Shown in pieces: positions 32,614 through 44,689 of a stretch of 60,360 nucleotides of DNA. The translations under genes and the position numbers were made by a program. The stretch is taken from NCBI GenBank assembly GCA_964058845.1, contig CAXKVR010000552.1:1-60360 (forward strand), in the 5' to 3' direction. This stretch comes from Carex sylvatica (lineage: Eukaryota > Streptophyta > Magnoliopsida > Poales > Cyperaceae). A model generated the notes under the pieces. That model was not told where the DNA came from. It saw only the letters and a list, made by a program, of their open reading frames with translations, and searched no databases. The first letter of the stretch is position 1, and each line of letters begins with the position of its first letter.

Positions 32614-32870
32614 TACCCGGGTCGGGCGGCCCATACCTGACCCGCCCGTGCCCGGTACCCGGGGCACCCGACCCGCCCGTGCCCGGTACCCGGAGTACCC
32701 GTGCCCGAGCCCGGGTATGGGTCGGGTAAACGGGTACACGGGTACGGGTATAAAACGGGTAGGGTACGGTTATTTGGTTCAAAACCCGAGCAAACCCAGC
32801 CCGATTTACGCCCGACCCGACCCGCCCGACCCATACCCGTACCCGACCTGTACCTGTACCCGTACCCGTT
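32614..32870. repeat. Degenerate GTACCCG/CCCGACC repeat (also 36491-36712, 40319-40564, 42243-42467)
   Basis: A GC-rich island of degenerate 6-base units (ACCCGT, CCCGAC, CCCGTA) with a 33-34-base subunit present twice in units 1 and 3 and once in units 2 and 4. An (ATTCAAAAAA)n stretch follows. Similar GC-rich degenerate hexamers occur near the ends of some plant hAT transposons, but no ends are visible. The long frames through it are an effect of the repeat. Confidence 0.75.
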
Positions 32871-33245
32871 AAAATATTCAAAAAAATTCAAAAAAAAAAA
32901 AATTCAAAAAAATTCAAATTTTTTTGAAATTTCGAATATGTCGCCGAAATAAAAAAACAGAAAAAAAAAATTTCAAAGTTTTATTTATTCTTACGCCGAA
33001 TCCCTGCCCATTTTTGTAAGTTTACATTTTTCATTTAAGTACTTCTGACAAGCAAGTATTTTCTGTCTTACATAAATAACCTAATAATGTCTTGTAAATT
33101 ACATTTTGATCCTTGTCATAGCAAAATCTGCTGAAATCTTAGGAATTTTAGGGATGCTGAAATTTCAAATCCAACGATCTAAGTTTTTTATACACGAATC
33201 TCAAAGCTGAAAGATTTGTTTCCCCCGCTTTCCCTCCGAATTCGT

Positions 33246-33409
33246 ATCCTCTGAGATATCTCAAACTTTGCGTGACTTTATGAAAAATCCCAACCGTTTA
33301 AATACTCTGCACGAATCTCAAAGGACACATAATACTGACCCCTGCATCACCCCCGAATAGGCACCGGACACGTCGGTCACGCAAAAGTTGAGATATCTCA
33401 GTGGATACG
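33246..33409. mobile_element. MITE upstream of Alfin-like gene 1 (also 37089-37252 and 40934-41097)
   Basis: 33-base terminal inverted repeats, left GTATCCTCTGAGATATCTCA with AACTTTGCGTGAC, right the reverse complement with two changes. The interior (CGAATCTCAAAGGACACATA, then ATACTGACCCC) matches the MITE in gene B's promoter. It ends about 75 bases before the ATG and so makes up most of the proximal promoter. Confidence 0.75.
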
Positions 33410-33483
33410 CTCTCTTTGCCTCCCATCTCGTCTTCCCGCTATCCCAGACATAACTCTTACCTACGCGAAAAAGAAAATAAAGA

Positions 33484-35160
33484 ATGTCGGATTCGGATAG
33501 AGACGAGGCCGGAGACGAAGCAGATCGCTTGCGATATGAGATTATAAAATCGTCAAGTTTTGACGATGATGTGCAATGGTCATTACAAGATATAAAAGAG
33601 ATGTCATCATCGGAGGAGGAACTGGGGATCACACGAGCTGTGGCGGCAGGAGCAGCCTCCACCTCCGCCGCGCCCCCCGCCTCGATTGCATCTGCCTCTT
33701 CATCGGCCTCCGCCGCGCCCCCCGCCTCGACGGTCCCGACTTTCGCCCCCACATTCACCTCGATCTCGGCTTCCTCCCCGGCCCCCGCCTCCTCAACGCC
33801 TATCTCTGCCTCCTCCCCGCCCTCCGCCTCGATCTCGGCCTCCTCCCTGCCCTCTGCTTCCTCCCCTGTAGAGGTATTTCTCTCTTGTTCTTTCCTTAGT
33901 AGATAAGTATTTCCTCTCTGCTACATCTAAAATTTATAATTTCCATATGTTACCTGACATGTATAATGATTTTTCTCCTTACATAGCCCCCTTCATCCAA
34001 TTTTGAACTTTCAATTCTTTTGGCAAAATATAATTTTTTTTGCAGGCTACAGAAGGGGGAGTTGCATCTGTCGTACTAGTGAACCAGTTATTTGAAGAGT
34101 TCACGGCAAGACGAGCTGGTATTGTGATTGCACTTACCAGTGGTATAAATTCCTTTTGCTATATCTTTTTTCTGTTTGAAAGTTTTTTAACTTCATGGTC
34201 TTGTGTATATTTCAATTGATGGTATAAAACATTAGAATCACAAAAGGATTCTCCACTGAAAAAGGGTATAAAACTTTTTTTAACTAATTCCATTCATAAG
34301 TAATTCCAATTAATTTGTTTTTGCAGAGTTTGAAAGTTTATACAGGCAATGTGCATCTGCCAGTAAGTACTGCTATCTTAAATTTTTTTTTTTTTAATGC
34401 CTAGTAAGTACTGCTCTAATACAAAATTACAAATTGCGAGAATTAAAGGATTTTGGGTTAAAAGGAATAAAACTGGAGAATAGAAAGAGTTCATTACAAG
34501 CAAAGGAGTTGCTTTAAGTTGCTTAACAGTCTCCAATTGAGAGAGTTGTATATATGATCCTCTTTTATTGTTTACATATCATTTAGAAAAGGAGGAGAAA
34601 TTAGTTCTATTTGGGCTGCTGGATAAGTCGTGTGATTTGAGGCCTATAGATGAGCTCCCACCACAGGTTCCCAAGCCAACGTCACAGATTAGTCTCGACA
34701 TGGATTCGGGTAAAGAGGAGTGGCAATTCTTAATCGCAGGCCAGAGTGATGAATGGCTCTATGCATTGAGGCAGTACATGGGGGACCAATTGGACATAAA
34801 CTCCAGGTAATAAGAAAATTATTTATTAAACTATAATGATAATGTTGCAATGTGCCAATATTGTATTAATTTGTGTTTCCCAAAAAAACAAGGGTTAAAC
34901 TATTTGAAAAGGTTGATGGCTTGAAAGGGCTTCACCGATTTGTGGAAGATCTGAAAAAGCTTAACCAATTTGTGGAAGATCTGTCAAAACAGAGCACCTA
35001 CAAGTCTACTAAGCCGGTAATATTATAAGCCGTCTTTTCTTTTTTCTTTATTCTGGAACATGTTTATATATATTTTTGTTTCTGTTTGTTGTAACAGCGG
35101 TCTCCTAGAGAGAAAGACCCTTCTGCTGGTGGCTCGAAAAAAGCCCGCATGATGAAGTAG
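33484..35160 (+). CDS. Alfin-like N-terminal-domain protein without PHD finger, copy 1 (308 aa)
   Basis: Six exons with GT-AG borders and one open frame: 33484-33873, 34046-34139, 34327-34362, 34587-34806, 34893-35016, 35098-35160. Residues 1-130 are acidic and then Ala/Ser/Pro-rich (ASASSSASAAPPAS). Residues about 138-285 resemble the Alfin N-terminal domain: LVNQLFEEFTARRAGIVIAL, SLYRQCASA, KLVLFGLLDKSCDL, DELPPQVPKP, EEWQFLIAGQSDEWLYALRQ, RVKLFEKVDGLKGLHRFVED. Intact Alfin-like proteins end in a PHD finger that binds H3K4me3. Here the protein ends in a basic tail (GGSKKARMMK) with no PHD. Expected in the nucleus if made. The family call rests on remembered motifs and is inference; the exon structure is seen directly. 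Confidence 0.7.
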
Positions 35161-35278
35161 AGTTCTTGATATTCAAATCCATGTCATGGCTGTTACCTTG
35201 TGTTCAGCACCTAGAACAACACAACAAAATGGAGTAGCCGAAAGCAAAAACTGAACCTTACTTGAAATAACAAGAACT

Positions 35279-35806
35279 ATGATAAATGAATATCCTCTTC
35301 CACACCATCTTTGGGCCAAGGTTTTTAATACTGTATGTTACATAATTAACCGAGTAAACATAAGACATTTTTCAAATAAAACACATTATGAACTTTGGAG
35401 AGGCTACAAACCCGATGTGTCACATTTTAGGACTTTTGGTTCAAAATATTTCATACTTGATGAATCACAAAAGATAGGCAAATTTGATCTTAAGGTCATT
35501 GAAGGTATATTTGTAGGCTACTCCATGATTAGTAAAGCATATAGAGTATATATACCCCAACATCGTACCATAATGGAATCCGTAAATGTCAAATTTGATG
35601 AAAATGCTAATAAAATGGCCGAGGAAGGAAATGATTTTGTAGGTGACGAAGTCTCTCAACAAAATCAAGAGAATGAGGACACCAACACAAACAAGCAAGT
35701 TCTAGGAAATGGAACAAATGATGTGTCCACTAATGAACCTCGACCCATGCGCACCTTCACTAATGAAGGAGATCTGGCAACCATTCCACCTCTTGAGCAA
35801 CTGTAG
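35279..35806 (+). pseudogene. Copia integrase fragment, unit 2
   Basis: Same sequence as the end of the copia fragment in unit 1 (YPLPHHLWAKVFNTVCYIIN, HFRTFGSKYFILDESQK) and open for 175 codons to LATIPPLEQL. Units 1 and 3 have one extra A after the KMDE/KMAE codons, which breaks the frame (31742-31760; 39465-39480). Unit 2 lacks it. Not functional alone. Confidence 0.75.
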
Positions 35807-37326
35807 GGCGCTGAGAGCTGCACTTGAATGAGAGATCAGATTTGAATATACATGCTGATCCCTTTAGTGCAATGGGGACAGATGTCTCAGAATTTCTCTC
35901 GGCATTCCTTTTGATTCGCCCTTGTGACAGACCTACAATTCATAATCAGCCTATCGGGGTTTTATCGTTTGATTGTGGGGACGTTTAACTCCCAACGGAC
36001 GCAAGCTCTCGTCGCTAAATACATCAGACAACCTTTCGGATCAGTACTAAATACCTCAGAGTTTTGTATGGAAACACTAGAAATTTTCCCTAAAAGGGGA
36101 TAGAAGAAAGGCTTGGTCCGAGAGGACCATTTAGACAATTAACGCCACTAATTATCTAATAGCCGCTTAAAGTTAGAATAGGCTACCATGCTTTGTAAAT
36201 TAAAGTGGGTTTTTCATCAGAAAAATACTGATTTTGAAAAATTCTAAAAAATGATAAAAGAATTTCAAAAAAATATAAAATTTGGTCTCCAATCACATTT
36301 CAATATGAAAAACATGTTGAGAAGTTTGAATTGACTATTTGAACTTTAAAACTAAAAATATGAGCACAAATTAAAACATCAACTTTAATTTATAAAGCAT
36401 GGTAGCCTATCCCCTTAATATTTATAAATTATAAAAATCTGTTCTAATTTCATTTCACAAATCCAGTTTAGGATAGAGATTTGCTTTTACCTGGGTCGGG
36501 CGGCCCGTACCCGACCCGCCCGTGCCCGGTACCCGGGGTACCCGTGCCCGAGCCCGGGTATGGGTCGGGTAAACGGGTACACGGGTACGGGTATAAAACG
36601 AGTAGGGTACGGTTATTTAGTTCAAAACACGAGCAAACCCAGCCCGATTTACGCCCGACCCGACCCGCCCGACCCATACCCGTACCCGACCTGTACCTGT
36701 ACCCGTACCCGTTAAAATATTCAAAAAAATTCAAAAAAAAAAAAATTCAAAAAAATTCAAATTTTTTTGAAATTTCGAATATGTCGCCGAAATAAAAAAA
36801 CAGAAAAAAAAAATTTCAAAGTTTTATTTATTCTTACGCCGAATCCCTGCCCATTTTTGTAAGTTTACATTTTTCATTTAAGTACTTCTGACAAGCAAGT
36901 ATTTTCTGTCTTACATAAATAACCTAATAATGTCTTGTAAATTACATTTTGATCCTTGTCATAGCAAAATCTGCTGAAATCTTAGGAATTTTAGGGATGC
37001 TGAAATTTCAAATCCAACGATCTAAGTTTTTTATACACGAATCTCAAAGCTGAAAGATTTGTTTCCCCCGCTTTCCCTCCGAATTCGTATCCTCTGAGAT
37101 ATCTCAAAATTTGCGTGACATTATGAAAAATCCCAACCGTTTAAATACTCTGCACGAATCTCAAAGCACACATAATACTGACCCCTGCATCACCCCCGAA
37201 TAGGCACCGGACACGTCGGTCACGCAAAAGTTGAGATATCTCAGTGGATACGCTCTCTTTGCCTCCCATCTCGTCTTCCCGCTCTCCCAGACATAACTCT
37301 TACCTACGCGAAAAAGAAAATAAAGA

Positions 37327-39002
37327 ATGTCGGATTCGGATAGAGACGAGGCCGGAGACGAAGCAGATCGCTTGCGATATGAGATTATAAAATCGTCAAG
37401 TTTTGACGATGATGTGCAATGGTCATTACAAGATATAAAAGAGACGTCATCATCGGAGGAGGAACTGGGGATCACACGAGCTGTGGCGGCAGGAGCAGCC
37501 TCCACCTCCGCCGCGCCTCCCGCCTCGATTGCATCTGCCTCTTCATCGGCCTCCGCCGCGCCCCCCGCCTCGACGGTCCCGACTTTCGCCCCCACATTCA
37601 CCTCGATCTCGGCTTCCTCCCCGGCCCCCGCCTCCTCAACGCCTATCTCTGCCTCTTCCCCGCCCTCCGCCTCGATCTCGGCCTCCTCCCTGCCCTCTGC
37701 TTCCTCCCCTGTAGAGGTATTTCTCTCTTGTTCTTTCCTTAGTAAATAAGTATTTCCTCTCTGCTACATCTAAAATTTATAATTTCCATATGTTACCTGA
37801 CATGTATAATGATTTTTCTCCTTACATAGCCCCCTTCATCCAATTTTGAACTTTCAATTCTTTTGGCAAAATATAAATTTTTTTGCAGGCTACAGAAGGG
37901 GGAGTTGCATGTGTCGTACTAGTGAACCAATTATTTGAAGAGTTCACGGCAAGACGAGCTGGTATTGTGATTGCACTTACCAGTGGTATAAATTCCTTTT
38001 GCTATATCTTTTTTCTGTTTGAAAGTTTTTTAACTTCATGGTCTTGTGTATATTTCAATTGATGGTATAAAACATTAGAATCACAAAAGGATTCTCCACT
38101 GAAAAAGGGTATAAAACTTTTTTTAACTAATTCCATTCATAAGTAATTCCAATTAATTTGTTTTTGCAGAGTTTGAAAGTTTATACAGGCAATGTGCATC
38201 TGCCAGTAAGTACTGCTATCTTAAATTTTTTTTTTTAAATGCCTAGTAAGTACTGCTCTAATACCAAATTACAAATTGCGAGAATTAAAGGATTTTGGGT
38301 TAAAAGGAATAAAACTGGAGAATAGAAAGAGTTCATTACAAGCAAAGGAGTTGCTTTAAGTTGCTTAACAGTCTCCAATTGAGAGAGTTGTATATATGAT
38401 CCTCTTTTATTGTTTACATATCATTTAGAAAAGGAGGAGAAATTAGTTCTATTTGGGCTGCTGGATAAGTCGTGTGATTTGAGGCCTATAGATGAGCTCC
38501 CACCACAGGTTCCCAAGCCAACGTCACAGATTAGTCTCGACATGGATTCGGGTAAAGAGGAGTGGCAATTCTTAATCGCAGGCCAGAGTGATGAATGGCT
38601 CTATGCATTGAGGCAGTACATGGGGGACCAATTGGACATAAACTCCAGGTAATAAGAAAATTATTTATTAAACTATAATGATAATGTTGCAATGTGCCAA
38701 TATTGTATTAATTTGTGTTTCCAAAAAGAACAAGGGTTAAACTATTTGAAAAGGTTGATGGCTTGAAAGGGCTTCACCGATTTGTGGAAGATCTGAAAGA
38801 GCTTAACCAATTTGTGGAAGATCTGTCAAAACAGAGCACCTACAAGTCTACTAAGCCGGTAATATTATAAGCCGTCTTTTCTTTTTTCTTTTTTCTGGAA
38901 CATCTTTATATATATTTTTGTTTCTGTTTGTTGTAACAGCGGTCTCCTAGAGAGAAAGACCCTTCTGCTGGTGGCTCGAAAAAAGCCCGCATGATGAAGT
39001 AG
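37327..39002 (+). CDS. Alfin-like N-terminal-domain protein without PHD finger, copy 2 (308 aa)
   Basis: Exons 37327-37716, 37889-37982, 38170-38205, 38429-38648, 38735-38858, 38940-39002; all splice sites kept. It differs from copy 1 by a few replacements only: Met to Thr after IKE in exon 1, Ser to Cys after GVA in exon 2, Lys to Glu in the VEDL(K/E)LNQF segment. Promoter MITE and GTACCCG block are the same as in copy 1. Likely as functional, or non-functional, as copy 1. Same family caveat. Confidence 0.7.
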
Positions 39003-39123
39003 AGTTCTTGGTATTCAAATCCATGTCATGGCTGTTACCTTGTATTCATTACCTAGAACAACAACACAACAAAATGGAGTAGCCGAAAGAAAAAACTGAA
39101 CCTTACTTGAAATAACAAGAACT

Positions 39124-39420
39124 ATGATAAATGAATATCCTCTTCCACATCATCTTTGGGCCAAGGTTTTTAATACTGTATGTTACATAATTAACCGAGT
39201 AAACATAAGACATTTTTCAAATAAAACACATTATGAACTTTGGAGAGGCTACAAACCCGATGTGTCACATTTTAGGACTTTTGGTTCAAAATATTTCATA
39301 CTTGATGAATCACAAAAGATAGGCAAATTTGATCTTAAGGTCATTGAAGGTATATTTGTAGGCTACTCCATGATTAGTAAAGCATATAGAGTATATATAT
39401 ACCTCAACATCGTACCATAA
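39124..39420 (+). pseudogene. Copia integrase fragment, unit 3
   Basis: Same fragment as in units 1 and 2. An added TA near 39398 shifts the frame early (RVYIYLNIVP), and a second frame resumes at 39433-39654. Decayed. Confidence 0.75.
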
Positions 39421-41177
39421 TGGAATCCGTAAATGTCAAATTTGATGAAAATGCTAATAAAATGGCCGAGGAAAGGAAATGATTTTGTAGGTGACGAAGT
39501 CTCTCAACAAAATCAAGAGAATGAGGACACCAACACAAACAAGCAAGATCTAGGAAATGGAACAAATGATGTGTCCACCAATGAACCTCGACCCATGCGC
39601 ACCTTCACTAATGAAGGAGATCTGGCAACCATTCCACCTCTTGAGCAACTGTAGGGCGCTGAGAGCTGCACTTGAATGAGAGATCATAGTTGAATATACA
39701 TGCTGATCCCTTTAGTGCAATGTGACAGATGTCTCAAAATTTCTCTCGGCATTGTGACAGACCTACAATTCATAATCAGCCTATCGGGGTTTTATCGTTT
39801 GATTGTGGGGACGTTTAACTCCCAACGGGCGCAAGCTCTCGTCGCTAAATACATCAGACAACCTTTCGGATCAGTACTAAATACCTCAGAGTTTTGTATG
39901 GACACACTAGAAATTTTCCCTAAAAGGGAATAGAAGAAAGGCTTGGTCCGAGAGGACCATTTAGACAACTAACGCCACTAATTATCTAATAGCCGCTTAA
40001 AGTTAGAATAGGCTACCATGCTTTGTAAATTAAAGTGGGTTTTTCATCAGAAAAATACTGATTTTGAAAAATTCTAAAAAATGATAAAAGAATTTCAAAC
40101 AAATATAAAATTTGGTCTCCAATCACATTTCAATATGAAAAACATGTTGAGAAGTTTGAATTGACTATTTGAACTTTAAAACTAAAAATATGAGCACAAA
40201 TTAAAACATCAACTTTAATTTATAAAGCAGGGTAGCATATCTCCTTAATATTTATATATTATAAAAATCTGTTCTAATTTCATTTCACAAATCCAGTTTA
40301 GGATAGAGATTTGCTTTTACCCGGGTCGGGCGGCCCATACCCGACCCGCCCGTGCCCGGTACCCGGGGCACCCGACCCGCCCGTGCCCGGTACCCGGGGT
40401 ACCCGTGCCCGAGCCCGGGTATGGGTCGGGTAAACGGGTACACGGGTACGGGTATAAAACGGGTAGGGTACGGTTATTTGGTTCAAAACCCGAGCAAACC
40501 CAGCCCGATTTACGCCCGACCCATACCCGTACCCGACCTGTACCTGTACCCGTACCCGTACCCGTTAAAATATTCAAAAAAATTCAAAAAAAAAAAATTC
40601 AAAAAAATTCAAATTTTTTTGAAATTTCGAATATGTCGCCGAAATAAAAAAACAGAAAAAAAAATTTCAAAGTTTTATTTATTCTTACGCCGAATCCCTG
40701 CCCATTTTTGTAAGTTTACATTTTTCATTTAAGTACTTCTGAAAAGCGAGTATTTTCTGTCTTACATAAATAACCTAATAATGTCTTTTAAATTACATTT
40801 TGATCCTTGTCATAGCAAAATCTGCTGAAATCTTAGGAATTTTAGGGATGCTGAAATTTCAAATCCGACGATCTAAGTTTTTTATACACGAATCTCAAAG
40901 CTGAAAGATTTGTTTCCCCCGCTTTCCCTCCGAATTCGTATCCTCTGAGATATCTCAAACTTTGCGTGACATTATGAAAAATCCCAATCGTTTAAATACT
41001 CTGCACGAATCTCAAAGCACACATAATACTGATCCCTGCATCACCCCCGAATAGGCACCGGACACGTCGGTCACGCAAAAGTTGAGATATCTCAGTGGAT
41101 ACGCTCTCTTTGCCTCCCATCTCGTCTTCCCGCTCTCCCAGACATAACTCTTACCTACGCGAAAAAGAAAATAAAGA

Positions 41178-42056
41178 ATATCGGATTCGGATAGAGACGA
41201 GGCCGGAGACGAAGCAGATCGCTTGCGATATGAGATTATAAAATCGTCAAGTTTTGACGATGATGTGCAATGGTCATTACAAGATATAAAAGAGACGTCA
41301 TCATCGGAGGAGGAACTGGGGATCACACGAGCTGTGGCGGCAGGAGCAGCCTCCACCTCCGCCGCGCCCCCCGCCTCGATTGCATCTGCCTCTTCATCGG
41401 CCTCCACCGCGCCCCCCGCCTCGACGGTCCCGACTTTCGCCCCCACATTCACCTCGATCTCGGCTTCCTCCCCGGCCCCCGCCTCCTCAACGCCTATCTC
41501 TGCCTCCTCCCCGCCCTCCGCCTCGATCTCGGCCTCCTCCCTGCCCTCTGCTTCCTCCCCTGTAGAGGTATTTCTCTCTTGTTCTTTCCTTAGTAGATAA
41601 GTATTTCCTCTCTGCTACATCTAAAATTTATAATTTCCATATGTTACCTGACATGTATAATGATTTTTCTCCTTACATAGCCCCCTTCATCCAATTTTGA
41701 ACTTTCAATTCTTTTGGCAAAATATAAATTTTTTTGCAGGCTACAGAAGGGGGAGTTGCATCTGTCGTACTAGTGAACCAATTATTTGAAGAGTTCACGG
41801 CAAGACGAGCTGGTATTGTGATTGCACTTACCAGTGGTATAAATTCCTTTTGCTATATCTTTTTTCTGTTTGAAAGTTTTTTAACTTCATGGTCTTGTGT
41901 ATATTTCAATTGATGGTATAAAATATTAGAATCACAAAAGGATTCTCCACTGAAAAATGGTATAAAACTTTTTTTAACTAATTCCATTCATAAGTAATTC
42001 CAATTAATTTGTTTTTGCAGAGTTTGAAAGTTTATACAGGCAATGTGCATCTGCCA
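41178..42056 (+). pseudogene. Alfin-like copy 3, start lost and 3' half missing
   Basis: Exons 1-3 are present (41178-41567, 41740-41833, 42021-42056). The ATG is changed to ATA at 41178-41180, and intron 3 breaks at about 42231, where the sequence jumps to the GTACCCG region of a fourth unit. Exons 4-6 are absent. Not expected to make the protein. Confidence 0.8.
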
Positions 42057-42785
42057 GTAAGTACTGCTATCTTAAATTTTTTTTTTTAATGCCTAGTAAG
42101 TACTGCTCTAATACCAAATTACAAATTGCGAGAATTAAAGGATTTTGGGTTAAAAGGAATAAAACTGGAGAATAGAAAGAGTTCATTACAAGCAAAGGAG
42201 TTGCTTTAAGTTGCTTAACAGTCTCCAATTGAGATTTGCTTTTACCCGGGTCGGGCGGCCCGTACCCGACCCGCCCGTGCCCGGTACCCGGGGTACCCGT
42301 GCCCGAGCCCGGGTATGGGTCGGGTAAACGGGTACACGGGTACGGGTATAAAACGGGTAGGGTACGGTTATTTGGTTCAAAACCCGAGCAAACCCAGCCC
42401 GATTTATGCCTGACCCGACCCGCCCGACCCATACCCGTACCCGACCTGTACCCGTACCCGTACCCGTTAAAAAATTCAAAAAAATTCAAAAAAATTCAAA
42501 AAAAAAAAAATTCAAAAAAATTCAAATTTTTTTGAAATTTCGAATATGCCGCCGAAATAAAAAAACAGAAAAAAAAAAATTCAAATTTTTATTTATTTTT
42601 GCTTCGAATCCCTGCCTATTTTTGTAAGTTTACATTTTTCATTTAAGTACTTCTGACAAGCGAGTATTTTCTGTCTTACATAAATAACCTAATAATGTCT
42701 TGTAAATTAAATTTTGATCCTTGTCATAGCAAAATCTGCTGAAATCTTAGGTATTTTAGGGATGCTGAAATTTTAAATCCAACGA

Positions 42786-43399
42786 AACAAGCACCATTAA
42801 TTTGATTTTTATAAAAAACAATCCCACCGATCCTAGGAGGATTTTTTTAATTTAGTTTTAAGGAATCTATGATCGATTATTTCTACTTATTTTTCTCTCC
42901 ACCTATCCTAATTTCGGTGTACTGCTTTTTATAAAAATCAAATTAATAATGTTTTTTTATTAAAATAATTAAAAATTAAAAATGTACTTGAATACCAAAT
43001 TTTAAAATGCTTCGATTTTTTTTTACTATATTTTAGATATGCAAAAAATCACTTGACCTAAAAATTCTTAATCATCCGAAATAGTGTTTTTCTACCTATC
43101 TAAACAATAGTAAAAAAATATAAAATATAAAATTTTTGATTTGAAAGTATATTTTCATATGGAGATCATGTTCAATTGTTCAGGTTGACTATTTAAATTT
43201 TAAAAATGAAGATGTGCATTCATATAGTACCGATCAATGTGCCTATGCATTGTACCGAAGCCTTACTCTTATAATAATTTATAAAAAAAAACTAGATAGT
43301 GCTCTGTACAGTATAGCTGATCCCAAAATAACATAGATGACTTGATCAATGAAAAATTGAATATCGTAGTAGATAATATCATACAAGTTTCATGTCAGG
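42786..43399. mobile_element. Decayed foldback MITE after the array
   Basis: AT-rich, with inverted similarity around 42955-43220 (TGTACTTGAATACCAAATTT against AAAATTTTTGATTTGAAAGT) and an edge TGTGCCTATGCATTGTACCG like that at 25135. It belongs to the family at 49806. The array ends at 42785 within CCAACGA. Confidence 0.5.
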
Positions 43400-44480
43400 C
43401 TATTATTCCAAAATATCTCATTAAAATATAAGTCGATTAAAATATTGATAATGAAGCTGCAGAGCATAACAACAGAGCAATAATATATATAAAAAAAACA
43501 AAAAGGTACATAGAAATAAAAATACAAACTGTCCAAAAAACACAAACAAAATCCTAAAAACACCAAATATAGAAATCAATTTCAGGAGACAATTAATGGT
43601 GTTATACAGACATTCAAAAGATGAAGTCCCCTCTTTGATGTTGCAATGCATTTGTCAAAGTTCAACTTGCAACCCCTATATATGCAATTACAAATTTTGG
43701 ATTAGCTTAAAGCTATTTCGCTCTAAGAAAAATGTAAACTAAATAAGAGGTTATATAAAAATACAGTACAACTTTTTGCATCCATATAAAATTAGTGTAT
43801 TGTGATAAAATAAAAATAACTTTTACGCTTGTAAAATAGGGACCCCGTTACTCTTCCGTAAAAGCTACATGGGCTGAAGCCCCATTTTTTGTTTCATGAT
43901 ATCAACAGTAAATAGTTATTTGTGAGTGATATTATTAAACAATAAGTCTCAACCAGTCAGAGCTTGCAGTTTGTCATTTTTTTTTATATAATACTTGTCC
44001 TGTTTGTACTGGTATACATACAAGAATGATGACACACCTTGGAAAAGAGGGAATAAGTCTAAGGGCACATTTACAAATTCTTTTACAGAACTTCTAAAAT
44101 TAAATAGGTCGTATCATACACTAAGTGTGTATTGGGGTAGTTTCCTAAAATGTTGTACTGTAAAGGTGTTAGCTGTGACTGGTTCTCTGATATTGTGCTG
44201 CTTATTACCTGTATGACCAAGCATAACCTGGCTTTCAAAACAGGTCATTTCCACTGAACTACTGGTAACAGTATTCACTGGCCAGTGGCAGTACTAAGCT
44301 ATGAATGTGAGTAAGTAATAATTTGAATGTACTTACTAGGCTAGTGGTAACTGGTAACAGTATTTTCTCAGCTAAAACAAGGATTATTAACAATTTTATT
44401 GTACTTGGTAAGCAAATAAATAAAACGAGAAGAAAATAAATAAAACGAGAAGAAACATTTTAATGTACATTAGGCTCGAA
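43400..44480. repeat. Duplicated intergenic block, copy 2
   Basis: Second copy of 25190-26130 in the same orientation, with insertions (for example 43690-43820). Blocks in common: GTTGCAATGCATTTGTCAAA, CTTCCGTAAAAGCTACATGG (one change), TTCATGATATCAACAG, TAAGTGTGTATTGG. It carries the family's flank motifs (ACTGGTAACAGTATT), so it was probably copied with a family gene. Confidence 0.65.
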
Positions 44481-44689
44481 ATTCTAAGAGAAAAATTACA
44501 AAACTCTATTTAGGATTTCATATACTAAGTAGCACTGCGCTGGCGGTTCGTTTGCATTTTGGGCTGTTCCAGGCCCAGGCGGTTGGGTTATTTTAAAAAA
44601 AAACTGTATTCAAGGTTATTTTTAAAATTTCGTTTTGTTTTTGGGATATTAATAAAAATGGCTGGCTGGGTTCTTACCGGTACAATATA

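Larger units (their letters stand above)
31331..42785 (+). repeat. Tandem array of a 3.85 kb unit, three copies plus a partial fourth
   Basis: Units start at a CTAGAACAACACAAC block: unit 1 at 31331, unit 2 at 35205, unit 3 near 39046. Unit 3 breaks at about 42231 and jumps to a partial unit 4 (42232-42785). Each holds copia integrase debris, a 0.4 kb unidentified stretch, a MITE, a GTACCCG repeat, a second MITE and an Alfin-like gene. Copies differ by scattered single bases and small indels, so the expansion is recent. Unit 1 is 33 bases longer than unit 2, mainly in the GTACCCG repeat. Unit 3 has a 17-base deletion near 39755. Confidence 0.9.

Noticed and set aside
32594..32891. Long overlapping frames on both strands in the GTACCCG island
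   Set aside because: They arise because the hexamer-like repeat lacks stop codons. The encoded Gly/Thr/Arg or Pro/Tyr runs have no domain and recur wherever the repeat does.
33318..33758. 146-codon minus-strand frame opposite exon 1 of the Alfin-like gene
   Set aside because: Its composition mirrors the Ala/Ser-rich exon on the plus strand. The plus strand has spliced continuity into a recognisable domain; the minus strand has none.
33576..33899. Alternative plus-strand frames (Arg/Leu- and Pro/Arg-rich) over exon 1
   Set aside because: Shadow frames of a GC-rich repeat-like exon; no splice continuity.
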